Positions 8,466 through 19,354 are shown, counted from the stretch's first letter. The stretch: 64,000 nt of DNA from Myxococcaceae bacterium (GCA_016793095.1 JAEUJQ010000080.1:39168-103167); one strand, 5' to 3'. The notes: a model not told the origin generated them from the letters alone. A program made the numbers and translations.

Positions 8466-10412
8466 TCAGAGCCGCACCCTCGTCCGCCGCCGCTCCCTGA
8501 CGCGGGCCGCCTCGAACGCCTCGAGGCTCGGCCAGGCGGGGAACTGGCCGGCCTCGAGCGCGGCGCGATCGAACAGCGGCGTGGCGCCGTGGCTGAGCAG
8601 CTCGAGCAGGAAGTCGCGGTACAGCGCCTTCGGACTGTCAGCCTTGCGGAAGGCCTGCAGGTTGGCGGTGGTGCTCACGAGGCGCAGCGGGGGCGCGAGC
8701 GGACTGAAGAGCTCGACGAGGAGCGCCTTCGCGGTACCCATGGGCACGACCCCCACCGCCACGGCCTCGATGGCCGCGAGGGGCAGCTCCACCTCGGAGG
8801 TGGTGGACGCGAGCAGCAGCTCGGCGGCGGTCAGGCCGCGCACCTCGACGACCTGCGCGGGAGGATCGTCTTCTTCCGACTCGGGCGCCGCAGCCGGGTA
8901 ATCCGAGGCGCCCCGCCAGTCCGACACCTCGAGGCCCGAGACGACCGGGGCGGGGAGCTGCTCGATCATCGCGCGCGCCTCGGCGGCGAGCACCTCGGGC
9001 AGGGTCGGCTGGTCGAGCAGGCGCTGGAGCATCCTCCGCGCTCCGTTCGGATCGTTCGCCTCGTGGAGGAGCCGCCGCGCCGCTTCGAGGCCGGCCTTCT
9101 GTCCCGGCAGCCCTGGAGCGTCCGCGGCCCGCTCGTACAGCTTGAGCGCACTCTGGGCGACGGCGGGCTCGGGCGCCTGGGCGACGACGGCGGCGAGCTT
9201 CTGCGCCTGCTGCGGCGTCAGCACCTGGGTCCCGAAGCGCAGGCCGTGCTCGTGCCAGAGCTCGGCGCCGTGGATGGGCGACGCCGTGCACGCCTCCACG
9301 AGCGCGCGGACGAAGTGTTTGTTCGCGCTCTCGGTCCGGCCTGGCGTGGCCAGCTCGAGCCCCGCCAGCATCATGCGCGCGTCGCTGTCCGTGGGGTGAG
9401 CGGTGACGGCGGCCTCGAGCAGCGTCCGGGCCTTCTCGAAGTCGCGTTGCTCCAGGAGCGCCCGCGCTGCCTCGACGTCCTTCGAGACGTGACGCTGCCG
9501 CAGGTCCGTCTCACCCTCGTCGGTGGTGACGAACGCGCGGTCGAGGCCGGCGACCTTCATGACGAGCGACACCACCGCGCCGAAGGCGAAGCCGCCGAGG
9601 TGGGCACCCACGGCGACGCCACCCGTCTCACCGCGGAGGTAGTCCCAGGCTTGATCGGCGAACCACAAGGTCGCGGCGAACCACGCGGGCCAGTGCCAGA
9701 TGCCGCGCCGAACCGCGACGAAGATCCAGAAGAAGTACGCGACGGCGATGCGCCGGGTAGGGAAGCGCACGGCGAAGGCGCCCATGAGGCCGGCGATCGC
9801 TCCCGACGCGCCGGCCATGGGGATCGTGGACGAGGGATCGATGGCGTAGTGCGCGAGGGACGCGGTGAGGCCCGACGCGAGGAAGACGCCGGCGAAGATC
9901 CCCCGGCCCCAGGCGTCTTCGAGCAGCGGGGCGGCGAGCCAGAGGAAGAAGAGGTTCCCCAGCAGGTGGAGCCAGCCGAAGTGCAGGAACATGGCCGTCA
10001 ACCAGCCGGGCTGGGCGAAGCGGCGCTCGGGCACGAGGGAGAACCGGCGCAACGGGGTCTCGCGCGCCATTGCTCCGGCCACCAGCCGATCGAGCTGCGC
10101 CTGCTGGCTCTCCAGGACGTCGCTGGGCGGCGCCGCGCGCTTGAGCTCGGCCTCATGCTCGCGCCGGAGCTGGTCGAGCTTCTCGGCGGCGGGCTTCCCC
10201 AGCGTCCTCCGCACGAAGTCCCGGTCCAGCTCCAGCCACGGGTGCTCGCCCCAGTAGCGCACGGCGTGGCCGAGCTGTTCGCGGTTGAGCGGATCGTCGG
10301 CGAACACCCAGGTGACCAGGAAGGCGCCGAGGCAGGTGAGGGCGATCGCCGCCGCCACGACGGGGATCCGCACGCGACCTTCACCGACCCCCAACGGCAG
10401 CAGAAAGAACAC
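8466..10412 (-). CDS. Rhomboid-family intramembrane serine protease with TPR-like tail
   Basis: This is a 648-residue membrane protein. The rhomboid core spans about residues 135-290: HLLGN (H149, N153), the catalytic serine in GASGAIAG (S203), and the catalytic histidine in GAHLGG (H271) are all present in the right order and within hydrophobic segments. An N-terminal membrane helix (residues 15-38) precedes an acidic/basic helical loop before the core. The C-terminal half, about 300-640, is soluble and helical with TPR-like stretches such as DFEKARTLLEAAV. Rhomboids cut transmembrane helices of substrate proteins; the tail may recruit substrates, which is an inference. Confidence 0.88.
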   Translation of the reverse strand: MFFLLPLGVGEGRVRIPVVAAAIALTCLGAFLVTWVFADDPLNREQLGHAVRYWGEHPWLELDRDFVRRTLGKPAAEKLDQLRREHEAELKRAAPPSDVLESQQAQLDRLVAGAMARETPLRRFSLVPERRFAQPGWLTAMFLHFGWLHLLGNLFFLWLAAPLLEDAWGRGIFAGVFLASGLTASLAHYAIDPSSTIPMAGASGAIAGLMGAFAVRFPTRRIAVAYFFWIFVAVRRGIWHWPAWFAATLWFADQAWDYLRGETGGVAVGAHLGGFAFGAVVSLVMKVAGLDRAFVTTDEGETDLRQRHVSKDVEAARALLEQRDFEKARTLLEAAVTAHPTDSDARMMLAGLELATPGRTESANKHFVRALVEACTASPIHGAELWHEHGLRFGTQVLTPQQAQKLAAVVAQAPEPAVAQSALKLYERAADAPGLPGQKAGLEAARRLLHEANDPNGARRMLQRLLDQPTLPEVLAAEARAMIEQLPAPVVSGLEVSDWRGASDYPAAAPESEEDDPPAQVVEVRGLTAAELLLASTTSEVELPLAAIEAVAVGVVPMGTAKALLVELFSPLAPPLRLVSTTANLQAFRKADSPKALYRDFLLELLSHGATPLFDRAALEAGQFPAWPSLEAFEAARVRERRRTRVRL

Positions 10413-10570
10413 GACTCGAATGCTCGCACAAAGCCGAGCCGGGGTGCGACGACGGCGTTGGCCCTGGCCCCGGCCGTGCGGCCCTCGTGCCTGGGCTGTG
10501 CGAGCCGCCGCCGCCCACGCAGCATGCCTCGCGGCAACTGCCGAGCGACGTCATCGGCCTTGCGGTGCAG

Positions 10571-11269
10571 TCAGGGCAGGAACACGACGCAGCGCACCTG
10601 GCTCACGCGCGGCACCAGCGTCGCGGCGCAAGCGCGGGCGTAGCCAGCCTCGTCGACCGACCCACGCAAGAGGACGCAGTGCGAGTCGAAGCCTGCGCCG
10701 GGCCGGCAGCCCGCGTCGATGTCGTAGCCGGGGAAGGCGGTCTCGAGCAGCCGGGGGATCGAGGTGACGGCCAGGACCTCGTCGCAGAAGCTCCCGGGGT
10801 GGAGCGGTGTTCCGAGGGGAGGCACGTTGGCGAACTTCGAGGTGTCGCAGCCGCACTGCACGCACGAGGCGAGGTCCTCGAAGACGCCGGGCGTGGTGAT
10901 GGGCTTCAAGACGCACTCGCCCCAGCAGTCGGTGCCACGGAAGACGTAGCCGGTGATGGCGGCGCAGAGGCCCACGCCCCCGCCGTCCCAGACGGGGCAG
11001 GTGCCGGCGTCGCGGGTGCTCACGCCTCCGCCGCTGCCGCCGCCTGTCGTCGAACCACCGGACGCACCGCCAGCGCTGCCACCTGAGCCGCCGCCGGAGC
11101 CTCCCCCGATCACCCGTCCGCCCGCGGCACCCCCAGCACTCCCCGCGTCACACGTGGTGAGCGCGCACTCATCGACCGGCTGGAAGCACTGGCAGCCCAC
11201 GATGGCCGCCTGGGCGACGAGACGAAGGAGCCAGGTCGCGGCGATACCCGATCTCTCCGTCGATGCCAT
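10571..11269 (-). CDS. Cys-rich lipoprotein with Gly/Ser linker
   Basis: The 232-residue product has a hydrophobic leader ending in IVGC (Cys26), then a linker of Gly, Ser, Ala and Thr (residues about 43-82), then a compact Cys-rich domain of about 145 residues. The layout of lipid anchor, flexible linker and disulphide-rich globular domain is that of the other lipoproteins in the window. No known domain is recognised. Confidence 0.7.
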   Translation of the reverse strand: MASTERSGIAATWLLRLVAQAAIVGCQCFQPVDECALTTCDAGSAGGAAGGRVIGGGSGGGSGGSAGGASGGSTTGGGSGGGVSTRDAGTCPVWDGGGVGLCAAITGYVFRGTDCWGECVLKPITTPGVFEDLASCVQCGCDTSKFANVPPLGTPLHPGSFCDEVLAVTSIPRLLETAFPGYDIDAGCRPGAGFDSHCVLLRGSVDEAGYARACAATLVPRVSQVRCVVFLP

Positions 11270-11326
11270 GGAGACCGATATAGGTCCGCGCCCGGGAGCG
11301 CACCACCGCTGACCACGGGCACTGCG

Positions 11327-11737
11327 TCAGAAGGTGACGCCCGAGAGGGTGACGATGCCGCCCTGATGGCCCTCCAGGATCCGGAACCCGATGCGTGTAG
11401 GCCGCAGCGTGGTGACGGCGCCCTCGTCCTCGGCGGGTGAGACCACGTCGAGCGCCAGCAGCGCGGCGCCGAGGCTCTGGAGCGACAGGCTCGCGGCGCT
11501 CACGGCGAAGCGGGTCTGCCAGCCCTCGCGCCGCTCCTGCGCCTCGAAGAACATGACGCCGGCGGGCCCCAGCACCGGCACGTCGACGACGGAGGAGAAC
11601 CGCCCGAGCCACGGCCGGCTGCCGCCCGTGGCGAGGCCCGCTTCGCCAGCGACGAGGAGCACGTCACCCAGGGTCACTCGCTTCGGCGAGCCGGCGGGGG
11701 TGGAGGCGAGGGTAGCGGCGAGGAGGAGGGCGACCAT
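11327..11737 (-). CDS. Small exported protein of unknown function
   Basis: The 136-residue product is read from the ATG at 11737, whose first 17 residues (MVALLLAATLASTPAGS) form a signal peptide. The frame is open much further upstream, but that extension is rich in His, Arg and Pro and does not look coded. The mature part contains Gly/Ala-rich and beta-prone stretches such as LAAALLALDVV-like hydrophobic segments. No family is recognised. It is divergent from the PilC-domain gene at 11948, leaving about 210 bases for promoters. Confidence 0.6.
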   Translation of the reverse strand: MVALLLAATLASTPAGSPKRVTLGDVLLVAGEAGLATGGSRPWLGRFSSVVDVPVLGPAGVMFFEAQERREGWQTRFAVSAASLSLQSLGAALLALDVVSPAEDEGAVTTLRPTRIGFRILEGHQGGIVTLSGVTF

Positions 11738-11947
11738 GCCGGACACTGGAGCAATGGCCGCTCCAGTGACGTTTCGCGGGGCTGCAAGGTCGCGGCGTGC
11801 AAGCGGTTGCACAGGGCGGTGAGGGGTGTGCAGCGCGTGCCCGATGCGGTGCACTCGCGCTGAACACTCGAGCCGTGCTGCCGCGATGGGCGCAGTCGGC
11901 TCGTGACGGTTCGCGGCGACGACGGGCCGGGGAGTAACGTCGAGCGT

Positions 11948-12274
11948 ATGCCCGGCTACCTCTGGATGGCGCGAACCCCTGATGGCGCCGTCCACCGCGG
12001 CGAGCTCGAGGCGGAAGACGCCGCCGCGGTCCAGGCGCAGCTCTCAGCGCGGGGTCTGACGTCGATCGCCGTGAGGAAGAAGTCCGTGCTCCACACCCGG
12101 CTCGCGGTGCCTGACGTCGTGGTGAGCGCGCTGTGGGCTGGCCTGCTGGCGTTGCTGGCCGCGAGGTGGGCGCCGCCGGTGTTTGGACTCACGCCGGACG
12201 CGCTCGCGCTGATCGCAGCCCTCGCCACGTTCGTGGTGCTGGTCCTGATCGGCCGGGTGCGCCGTCGGCGATGA
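11948..12274 (+). CDS. Small membrane protein with PilC/GspF N-terminal-like domain
   Basis: The 108-residue product starts MPGYLWMARTPDG. Residues 3-45 match the N-terminal pattern of type IV pilus/type II secretion platform proteins: an aromatic start, G-x-x-x-x-G-E-L-E-A, then AAVQAQLSARGL and a final valine strand. The T2SSF helical domains that should follow are absent. Instead there are two hydrophobic segments (residues about 57-74 and 83-101) and a basic tail RVRRRR. It may be a stand-alone regulator or decoy of a pilus platform protein, or a decayed remnant; that is inference. A start 45 bases upstream is possible but less convincing. Confidence 0.6.
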   Translation: MPGYLWMARTPDGAVHRGELEAEDAAAVQAQLSARGLTSIAVRKKSVLHTRLAVPDVVVSALWAGLLALLAARWAPPVFGLTPDALALIAALATFVVLVLIGRVRRRR

Positions 12275-12408
12275 CTGCAGCGGCGCGGCCCAGAGGTTCG
12301 TGTTGTCCCACTCAGGGCAGCAACGGCTCGGCGAGCGGTCGCACGCGCACGCACCCGGCGGCCCAGCGAGCACGTCGATGGACGCGGGGGGAGCGCCCGT
12401 CCTGGTCG

Positions 12409-13719
12409 TCACGCAGGCGGACCGATGGCCCGAGCACGTCGGCGCCGCAGCGCTTCAGCCTGCGACGGGTTCAGCATCTGCACCCACGCGAGCTGCCCGG
12501 TGAGCACCGCCTGCTCCTTCGCGTCGACGGTGCTCGTCTTCTCGCGGTGGGCCGCGGCCCGCAGCAGGCGCCGCTCCTTGCGCGACAGCCCCAGCGTGGC
12601 GTTCACCGTCACCCCGGCAATGCGCTGCGCGGCGCCCCGGCGCATCACGCGGGTCTTCTTCCCGTTCACCCGGAAGCCCTCGGTCGCGATGACGCGCGTC
12701 GCGCGGTGGATCAGCACGTCCACCTGCTTCGGGTCGTCGCCAGAGAAGGCGAGATCGTCGGCGTACCGCGAGTAGGTGAAGCCGAGCTTCTTCGCGAGCC
12801 CGCTCAGCCGCGCGTCCATGCGCCGGACGACCGCGTTGCACAGCCCCGGGCTCGTCGGCGCACCCTGCACGCAGACGCGCGGGCCAACCGGCACATGCAC
12901 GACCTCGCCGTCGAGCTCGACCGGCTGCCGCTCGCTCTCGGTCATCAGCGCCGCCAGCGTCGCCGCCACCGGATAGCCGTAGCCCAGCGAGACGAGCAGC
13001 CCCCGCACCCGCTGGTACGTCACCGTCGGGAAGAAGTCCTCGAGGTCGAGCTTCACCACCACAGCCCGGCCCACGTGGCCCTCGGCGTTCGTCTTCACGC
13101 TGCGGCCCTTCACGAAGCCGTGCGCGGCGGGGTGGACGGGCAGCTTCGAGACGAGCTGCGCGTGCACGGCGCGCAGCACCGCCTTGAGGCGCTTCTTCGG
13201 CGCGTGGATGACGCGCTCGCCGCCGCTGCGCTTGGCGATGGCGAAGGCGACGTAGTGGGGCACCCGCTCGCGGAGCCGGTGGGTGGACAGGTGGCGCAGT
13301 TGGTTCACGGAGAGCCCGAGGGCGGCCGCGAGCGTCGCCTCGTCTTCCCAGCGGGGCAGGCCGTAGCGCTCGAGCTGCGCGGGATCGGTGGCCAGCGTGC
13401 GGAGCTCCCGGTTGCGCGTCCGAAGCGTGCCGGCGAAGAGGCGGCCCGCCACGCTCGCGTCGAACACCTTCTTCCGGGCCGTGTAGCCGAGCGGGCCCCA
13501 GTGGGCTTTCCGCGAAGGGTCGGGCAGCAGGCGCTGGTCGCGCGTGATGAGGCGGCGGTGGTGGGGCTTGAGCTCTCCGGAGGTGCGCACGACCTCCTTC
13601 GTCAGGTCGGCGGCGCGGCCGTCCTTCGCGTCGTGGGAGGGCAGGCGCGTGACGTCACGCTCGACGGGCTTCGAGGTGAGCCCCTTGAAGAAGCCCCACA
13701 GGCGATCGAACAGGCTCAC
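12409..13719 (-). CDS. ret: Retron reverse transcriptase (type XIII context)
   Basis: This 436-residue reverse transcriptase makes the msDNA of a retron from the RNA encoded just upstream. Motif A is LDLEDFF (catalytic D225), motif B is QGAPTSP (285-291) and motif C is YADD (319-322). The retron-specific region X signature NAxxH is present as NAEGH (211-215), and the region Y triplet appears as GVTVN instead of the usual VTG. The GTG at 13719 is chosen because a GGGAG ribosome site lies six bases before it. Upstream sequence in the open frame is the msr-msd RNA, not protein. The length is close to that of known small myxobacterial retron enzymes. It follows the ARM and WHSWIM genes on the same strand. 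Confidence 0.93.
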   Translation of the reverse strand: MSLFDRLWGFFKGLTSKPVERDVTRLPSHDAKDGRAADLTKEVVRTSGELKPHHRRLITRDQRLLPDPSRKAHWGPLGYTARKKVFDASVAGRLFAGTLRTRNRELRTLATDPAQLERYGLPRWEDEATLAAALGLSVNQLRHLSTHRLRERVPHYVAFAIAKRSGGERVIHAPKKRLKAVLRAVHAQLVSKLPVHPAAHGFVKGRSVKTNAEGHVGRAVVVKLDLEDFFPTVTYQRVRGLLVSLGYGYPVAATLAALMTESERQPVELDGEVVHVPVGPRVCVQGAPTSPGLCNAVVRRMDARLSGLAKKLGFTYSRYADDLAFSGDDPKQVDVLIHRATRVIATEGFRVNGKKTRVMRRGAAQRIAGVTVNATLGLSRKERRLLRAAAHREKTSTVDAKEQAVLTGQLAWVQMLNPSQAEALRRRRARAIGPPA

Positions 13720-13728
13720 GGAGCGCTC

Positions 13729-13885
13729 CCGGGTGAGGCCGGCAGGGGTCGACCTGCGAGGCTCTGGACCCTGGGCTCCCCGCGTTGCGTACGTGGGGAC
13801 CCTGGCGTGGTGATGAAGGCAAGGCGCCACCACGGCGAAGCACCGTGGTTCAACTGGCTCGGCTGCACCCACCGTCCCCACCCGG
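13729..13885 (-). ncRNA. Retron msr-msd RNA gene (predicted)
   Basis: The gap between the WHSWIM stop and the reverse transcriptase start folds like a compact msr-msd. A 14-nt inverted repeat flanks it: a1 at 13885-13872 and a2 at 13742-13729 pair with one G-U and one A-G mismatch. Inside, the msr half has a 7-bp hairpin (13849-13843 with 13835-13829, loop of seven). The msd half has a longer hairpin (13802-13795 with 13781-13773, one bulged G) and a small GCAGG/CCTGC hairpin next to a2. The total size suits a short msDNA similar in scale to Mx65. The branching guanosine should lie just 3' of a1; its exact base is not assigned. Confidence 0.78.
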
Positions 13886-13890
13886 AAGCG

Positions 13891-15537
13891 TCACGGCTTC
13901 TCATCGGTCTCCTCGGCGCTGTCAACGTCGTCGGCGTCTTCGTCGTCGTCCTCGTCTCTGGCCGGGCCCTCGTCCTCCGTGCGTGGCCGCGCGGGCTCAG
14001 CCGGTGGAGCGCCCGCGACCGCCTCGGCGCTCGACTCGCGCGCGCTCTGCAGATCCCTGCGCTGCGGCTGCGCCACCTGGAGCAGGGCCAGCAGGTGCGC
14101 GCACGGCCCCCGGTTCATCAGGTTCTCGTCGAAGAAGGCGCAGCGGCACCGCCCGAAGATCAGCCGGTCTTCGTCGTTGAGCACCAGCTCGACCTCTGCC
14201 TGCGGACCCACCCGGCCGAGCACCACCCAGTCGCGGTAGACGACCTCCTTGAAGAGCTCGCCGTCGGGCGTCTTGAAGCGCTTGTGCTTCGTCGTCTCGC
14301 GCGTCGAGGTCGAGGTCAGCGCCACCTCGCCGCGGGCGACGTACCCCGCCGCTTCCTCGCGCCGCGGATCGGGCGGGTAGAGCTTCGCGAGGTCAGGCGG
14401 CGACTGGAAGAGCTCGCGGTAGCGCCAGGCCCGCGCCTCGACGTCGAACATCACGCGCCCCGCCGCGCAGAGGGAGGCGAGCGCCCGGGTCGCCTCGGGA
14501 GCGCCGACGCCGCACGCCCCGGCGATCGCCTCGGTGGTGGCGACGTGATGGGCGGCGAGCCACTGCACCACGCGCTCCGCCAGCGCCGCGTCGCCGCTCG
14601 ACGGGTTGACGAGGAGATCGAAGCTGGCGGAGTCGGTCCAGCGGTTGGCGGACCAGCCCGAGAGACCGAGGACGAAGCGCACGCCCGGCAGGTGCACATC
14701 GTAGAACGACGGGAGCGCCCGGCCCTTGAGGTACACGTCGACGCGCTCGGCCCAGGGCAGGAGCGGCTCGAGCAGGCGCAGGCGCCGCCGGCCCCAGGTG
14801 CGGATGACGCGCCGCTCGCCGAAGCTGTGGCTCGCGCCGCGCAGGGGGACGCGCGTCTCCCAGGGCTCGAGCACCAGCTCGGCGTCGCGCCCCGGCTCGA
14901 GCTCGTAGCGCAGCGCGCGCGGGCTCATCTTCGCCTTCATGTGCGAGAGCGTGCGGACGGCCGCGAGCAGATCGACGGGGCGCAGCGAGAGCCGGGTGCC
15001 GGGCATCGCCATGGCGCCCTGCAGCTGAAGGAAGCCGCGCACCCACGCCTCGGGCACCTCGACCTTCTGCTCGAAGCGGCCGCCGGCGCCGCTGGTGCGC
15101 ACCTCGAAGCCCTCGGGGCCGACGCGGAAGAACGTGTCGCGGGTGGTGCGCATCTCGGCCAGCGCGGCCCACAGCCAGGCGGTGAAGTCGACGTTGGTGG
15201 TGCCGCAGGCGACGTCGCCCTCGGGCGAGAAGAGGGCGCGGTCGGCGATGACGAGCCCGTAGCTGGACTGATCGGCGCTGAAGGCCTCGAAGAAGACGCG
15301 GTCGGGGTGCACCGTGACGATGGGGTCGAGCGTCCAGAAGTCGGTCGTCCACTCGTCCGAGTGCCAGATGAGCTGCCCGAGCGCCTGGAGGGCGAAGCGC
15401 AGCGGCAGCACGTGCTGGCTCACCTTCGCGTGGAAGCGCACCGGCCGGGCGAGATCGACCTGGAGGTCGAAGAGGGCGCGCGTGCGGGTGGACTCGAAGG
15501 TGCTGGGCGTCGCGTAGGTGAAGGTGAAGGGGATCAC
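13891..15537 (-). CDS. WHSWIM protein: winged-helix plus SWIM zinc finger, retron accessory
   Basis: The 548-residue product starts at a GTG that overlaps the TGA of the ARM gene (GTGA), showing translational coupling. The N-terminal 300 residues are a beta-rich domain of unknown fold. Residues about 315-380 look like a winged helix (WLAAHHVATTEAI ... GRVMFDVE). Residues about 462-480 form a SWIM zinc finger: CRC followed by CAH, the CxCxnCxH pattern. The C-terminus is a long acidic, low-complexity tail. ARM plus WHSWIM plus reverse transcriptase is the published make-up of type XIII retrons. The protein probably takes part in sensing or effector action; its biochemical role is not visible in the sequence. 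Confidence 0.85.
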   Translation of the reverse strand: MIPFTFTYATPSTFESTRTRALFDLQVDLARPVRFHAKVSQHVLPLRFALQALGQLIWHSDEWTTDFWTLDPIVTVHPDRVFFEAFSADQSSYGLVIADRALFSPEGDVACGTTNVDFTAWLWAALAEMRTTRDTFFRVGPEGFEVRTSGAGGRFEQKVEVPEAWVRGFLQLQGAMAMPGTRLSLRPVDLLAAVRTLSHMKAKMSPRALRYELEPGRDAELVLEPWETRVPLRGASHSFGERRVIRTWGRRRLRLLEPLLPWAERVDVYLKGRALPSFYDVHLPGVRFVLGLSGWSANRWTDSASFDLLVNPSSGDAALAERVVQWLAAHHVATTEAIAGACGVGAPEATRALASLCAAGRVMFDVEARAWRYRELFQSPPDLAKLYPPDPRREEAAGYVARGEVALTSTSTRETTKHKRFKTPDGELFKEVVYRDWVVLGRVGPQAEVELVLNDEDRLIFGRCRCAFFDENLMNRGPCAHLLALLQVAQPQRRDLQSARESSAEAVAGAPPAEPARPRTEDEGPARDEDDDEDADDVDSAEETDEKP

Positions 15538-17402
15538 GCGACCTCCCTCCGGTAGACGCGGGGGCGCTCGGCGTCGGAGCGCAGCGCGGGCCAGCGGGCG
15601 AGCACGCGGCCGAGGAGCCCGACGAGCTCCTCCTTCGGGTACTTCCGGTCGGGCAGGGCGAGGGCGTCTTTCATCTTCGAGACGAGCGTGCGCGCGATCG
15701 CCTCGTCGGCGCGGCAGGCGGCCTCGAGGGCGGCGAAGGCCATCAGCCGGGTGCGGCGGTGAAGGGGGCGCAGCAGCGTGGGCGCGAGCACGTCGGCGCA
15801 GCGGGCGGCGATGGGGCCGGCGCGTGGGTCGCGAGAGCCGAGCACGCGGAAGGCGAGGGCCTGGACGTGGATCTGCGGCGACTCGAGCAGCTCCCGCACG
15901 AGCGTGCCGTCGGCGAGGTAGAGCGGCGTGCTGCGCTCGAAGAGGAGCCGCGCGAGGCGGTTCTTCTCGAGGAGCGCGTCGTAGCTCCAGATGGCGAACG
16001 CCGGCATCATCGACAGCGCGTGGGCGGCGCGGCGGGCGAAGGTGCCGTCGGTGGTGCTGAGCGCCTCGAAGTGGGCCGCCAGCCGGCCGGCGCTCTCCTC
16101 GGGGTGCCAGGCGTCCATGGCGGCGCGGCTGGCGAAGAAGTCGAGCAGCTCCTCGTCGTTCGCGTCGAGCAGCCGGCCGAGCAGCTTCGGGTAGCGGTTG
16201 CTGGCGCTGAGCGGGAGGTGCAGGCGGAAGGCGCCGCGGAGGAGGGCGGGCGTGCGCTCGTACATGAGGCAGGCCACGGCGTCGGACAGGGGCTGCACCT
16301 GGGCGAAGCCGAAGCCCGACAGGTTCCACTCGCCGCCGGCGCCGGCGAGCAGCAGCAGCCGATCGTGCACGGTGCCGGTGGACACGTCGCGCTCGAGCAG
16401 CCGCTTGACCTCGGCGTTCCACAGCTCGGCGGTCGCGGAGGACTGGAGCAGCCGGGTCCACAGGTGCGTCCACGAGTTGCGGTCGGCGAGCGCGACGAGC
16501 TCGGGCAGCGCGTGGCCTTCCTTCGGGCCGAACCAGCCCCAGCGGGGGAAGACGGCGTGCACGTGGCGCTGCAGGTAGGGCAGCGCGTGGTGGCCGCGGG
16601 CCTTCGCGAGCTCGAGGAAGACGGGGCCGGCGTCAGTCACGCGGCTGGGGTGGCGCTTCTCGAGCTCGGCGACCAGCGTCTCGCCGTCCTGGACGGTGGT
16701 GACGAGGTGGCGCACGTCGGCCTGCCATCGCGGGAGCTCGACCTGCCGCCGGTAGAGCTGCCAGGCGAGCTCGTCGTCGTGCCGTCGCAGCGCGGTCGCG
16801 TGCAGCGTCGCCCAGAGCTTCTCGTTCCAGGGCAGGTGCCCGAGGATGAACTTGCCGGCCGCGGGGCCGCACGCCTCGAAGATCGCGAGGGCGGTGGGCT
16901 CGTCGAGCTGGCCCCAGAAGTCGAAGCGCTGAAGCGCGCGCTGCTTCTCGGCGGGCGACCGGGCGGCGGCGAGGCGGGCGAGCAGGAGCCTGCGCCACTC
17001 CTTCGCGCGGGTGGTCCACGCGTCGTTCAGCTTCCACTGGATGAGCTCGCGGTAGACCTCGACGTCATCGGCGGCGTCGACCTCGGCGAGCCAGGGCTCG
17101 AGCTGCCGGCCGGCCGCTCTCCACGCGCCCGTCCAGTTCGAGTCGGGCGTGAGGGCCTGGCCGCTGAGGTGGGCGAGGAGGAAGGGACGCAGGGCGGCGC
17201 GCTGGGACGAGTCCTGCTGCAGCGTGCGCCACAGCCAGGGACCCCACCGGTACGAGGTCTCGTTGAACCAGGGCTTCTGGGCGGCGGCCTCGACGGCGGC
17301 GCGAAGGGCTGGGCCGGTGGGCTGTTGGGCGAGCAGCGCGTCGACGAGCGCGTGCATCTCGCGGGCTTCACGGCGTAACCGCATCATCCAGGTCTCAGCC
17401 AT
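15534..17402 (-). CDS. ARM (armadillo/HEAT-like) protein, retron accessory
   Basis: The 622-residue product is almost entirely helical, with repeating pairs of amphipathic helices typical of armadillo/HEAT solenoids and no enzymatic motif that I can see. It is the first gene of the coupled ARM-WHSWIM-msr/msd-RT run and matches the ARM component of type XIII retrons. Such solenoids usually bind proteins or nucleic acid, so it may hold the msDNA-RT complex or the WHSWIM partner. The ATG at 17402 is the only reasonable start, with a 176-base divergent spacer to the histidine kinase gene that should contain the retron promoter. Confidence 0.82.
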   Translation of the reverse strand: MAETWMMRLRREAREMHALVDALLAQQPTGPALRAAVEAAAQKPWFNETSYRWGPWLWRTLQQDSSQRAALRPFLLAHLSGQALTPDSNWTGAWRAAGRQLEPWLAEVDAADDVEVYRELIQWKLNDAWTTRAKEWRRLLLARLAAARSPAEKQRALQRFDFWGQLDEPTALAIFEACGPAAGKFILGHLPWNEKLWATLHATALRRHDDELAWQLYRRQVELPRWQADVRHLVTTVQDGETLVAELEKRHPSRVTDAGPVFLELAKARGHHALPYLQRHVHAVFPRWGWFGPKEGHALPELVALADRNSWTHLWTRLLQSSATAELWNAEVKRLLERDVSTGTVHDRLLLLAGAGGEWNLSGFGFAQVQPLSDAVACLMYERTPALLRGAFRLHLPLSASNRYPKLLGRLLDANDEELLDFFASRAAMDAWHPEESAGRLAAHFEALSTTDGTFARRAAHALSMMPAFAIWSYDALLEKNRLARLLFERSTPLYLADGTLVRELLESPQIHVQALAFRVLGSRDPRAGPIAARCADVLAPTLLRPLHRRTRLMAFAALEAACRADEAIARTLVSKMKDALALPDRKYPKEELVGLLGRVLARWPALRSDAERPRVYRREVA

Positions 17403-17578
17403 GCGGAGCGACGGCGTAGGTCAGACGATGGTCGGATGCCAGCCTGCGCTGGCACCCGCGCCGGGCTCGTCGAGTCCCTCGCACACCGCCCGACAGGGTG
17501 AACCAGCTGCTCCGAGTCACGGCCGACCCGGCGCGCTGTCCGTGCGAAGGGTGATGGCTGACCGCTATTCTTCGATCG

Positions 17579-19297
<1,719 letters not shown>

Positions 19298-19354
19298 CCA
19301 GGCAGGTCATGTCGGTGATTGGAGTGATTGGAGCGTCACCCCGCGGTGCGGCAG

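Noticed and set aside
13793..13879. The 8-nt pair GTGGGGAC/GTCCCCAC as a retron a1/a2 repeat
   Set aside because: It is perfect but would enclose only about 70 bases, too few for both msr and msd; the longer 14-nt pair with ends at 13885 and 13729 fits better.
13719..13881. N-terminal extension of the retron reverse transcriptase
   Set aside because: It lies within the msr-msd RNA region, and the GTG at 13719 has a better ribosome site.
15537..16473. N-terminal extension of the WHSWIM frame far into the ARM gene
   Set aside because: It is Arg/Ala/Pro-rich shadow sequence of the ARM gene; the GTGA overlap at 15537 gives the real start.
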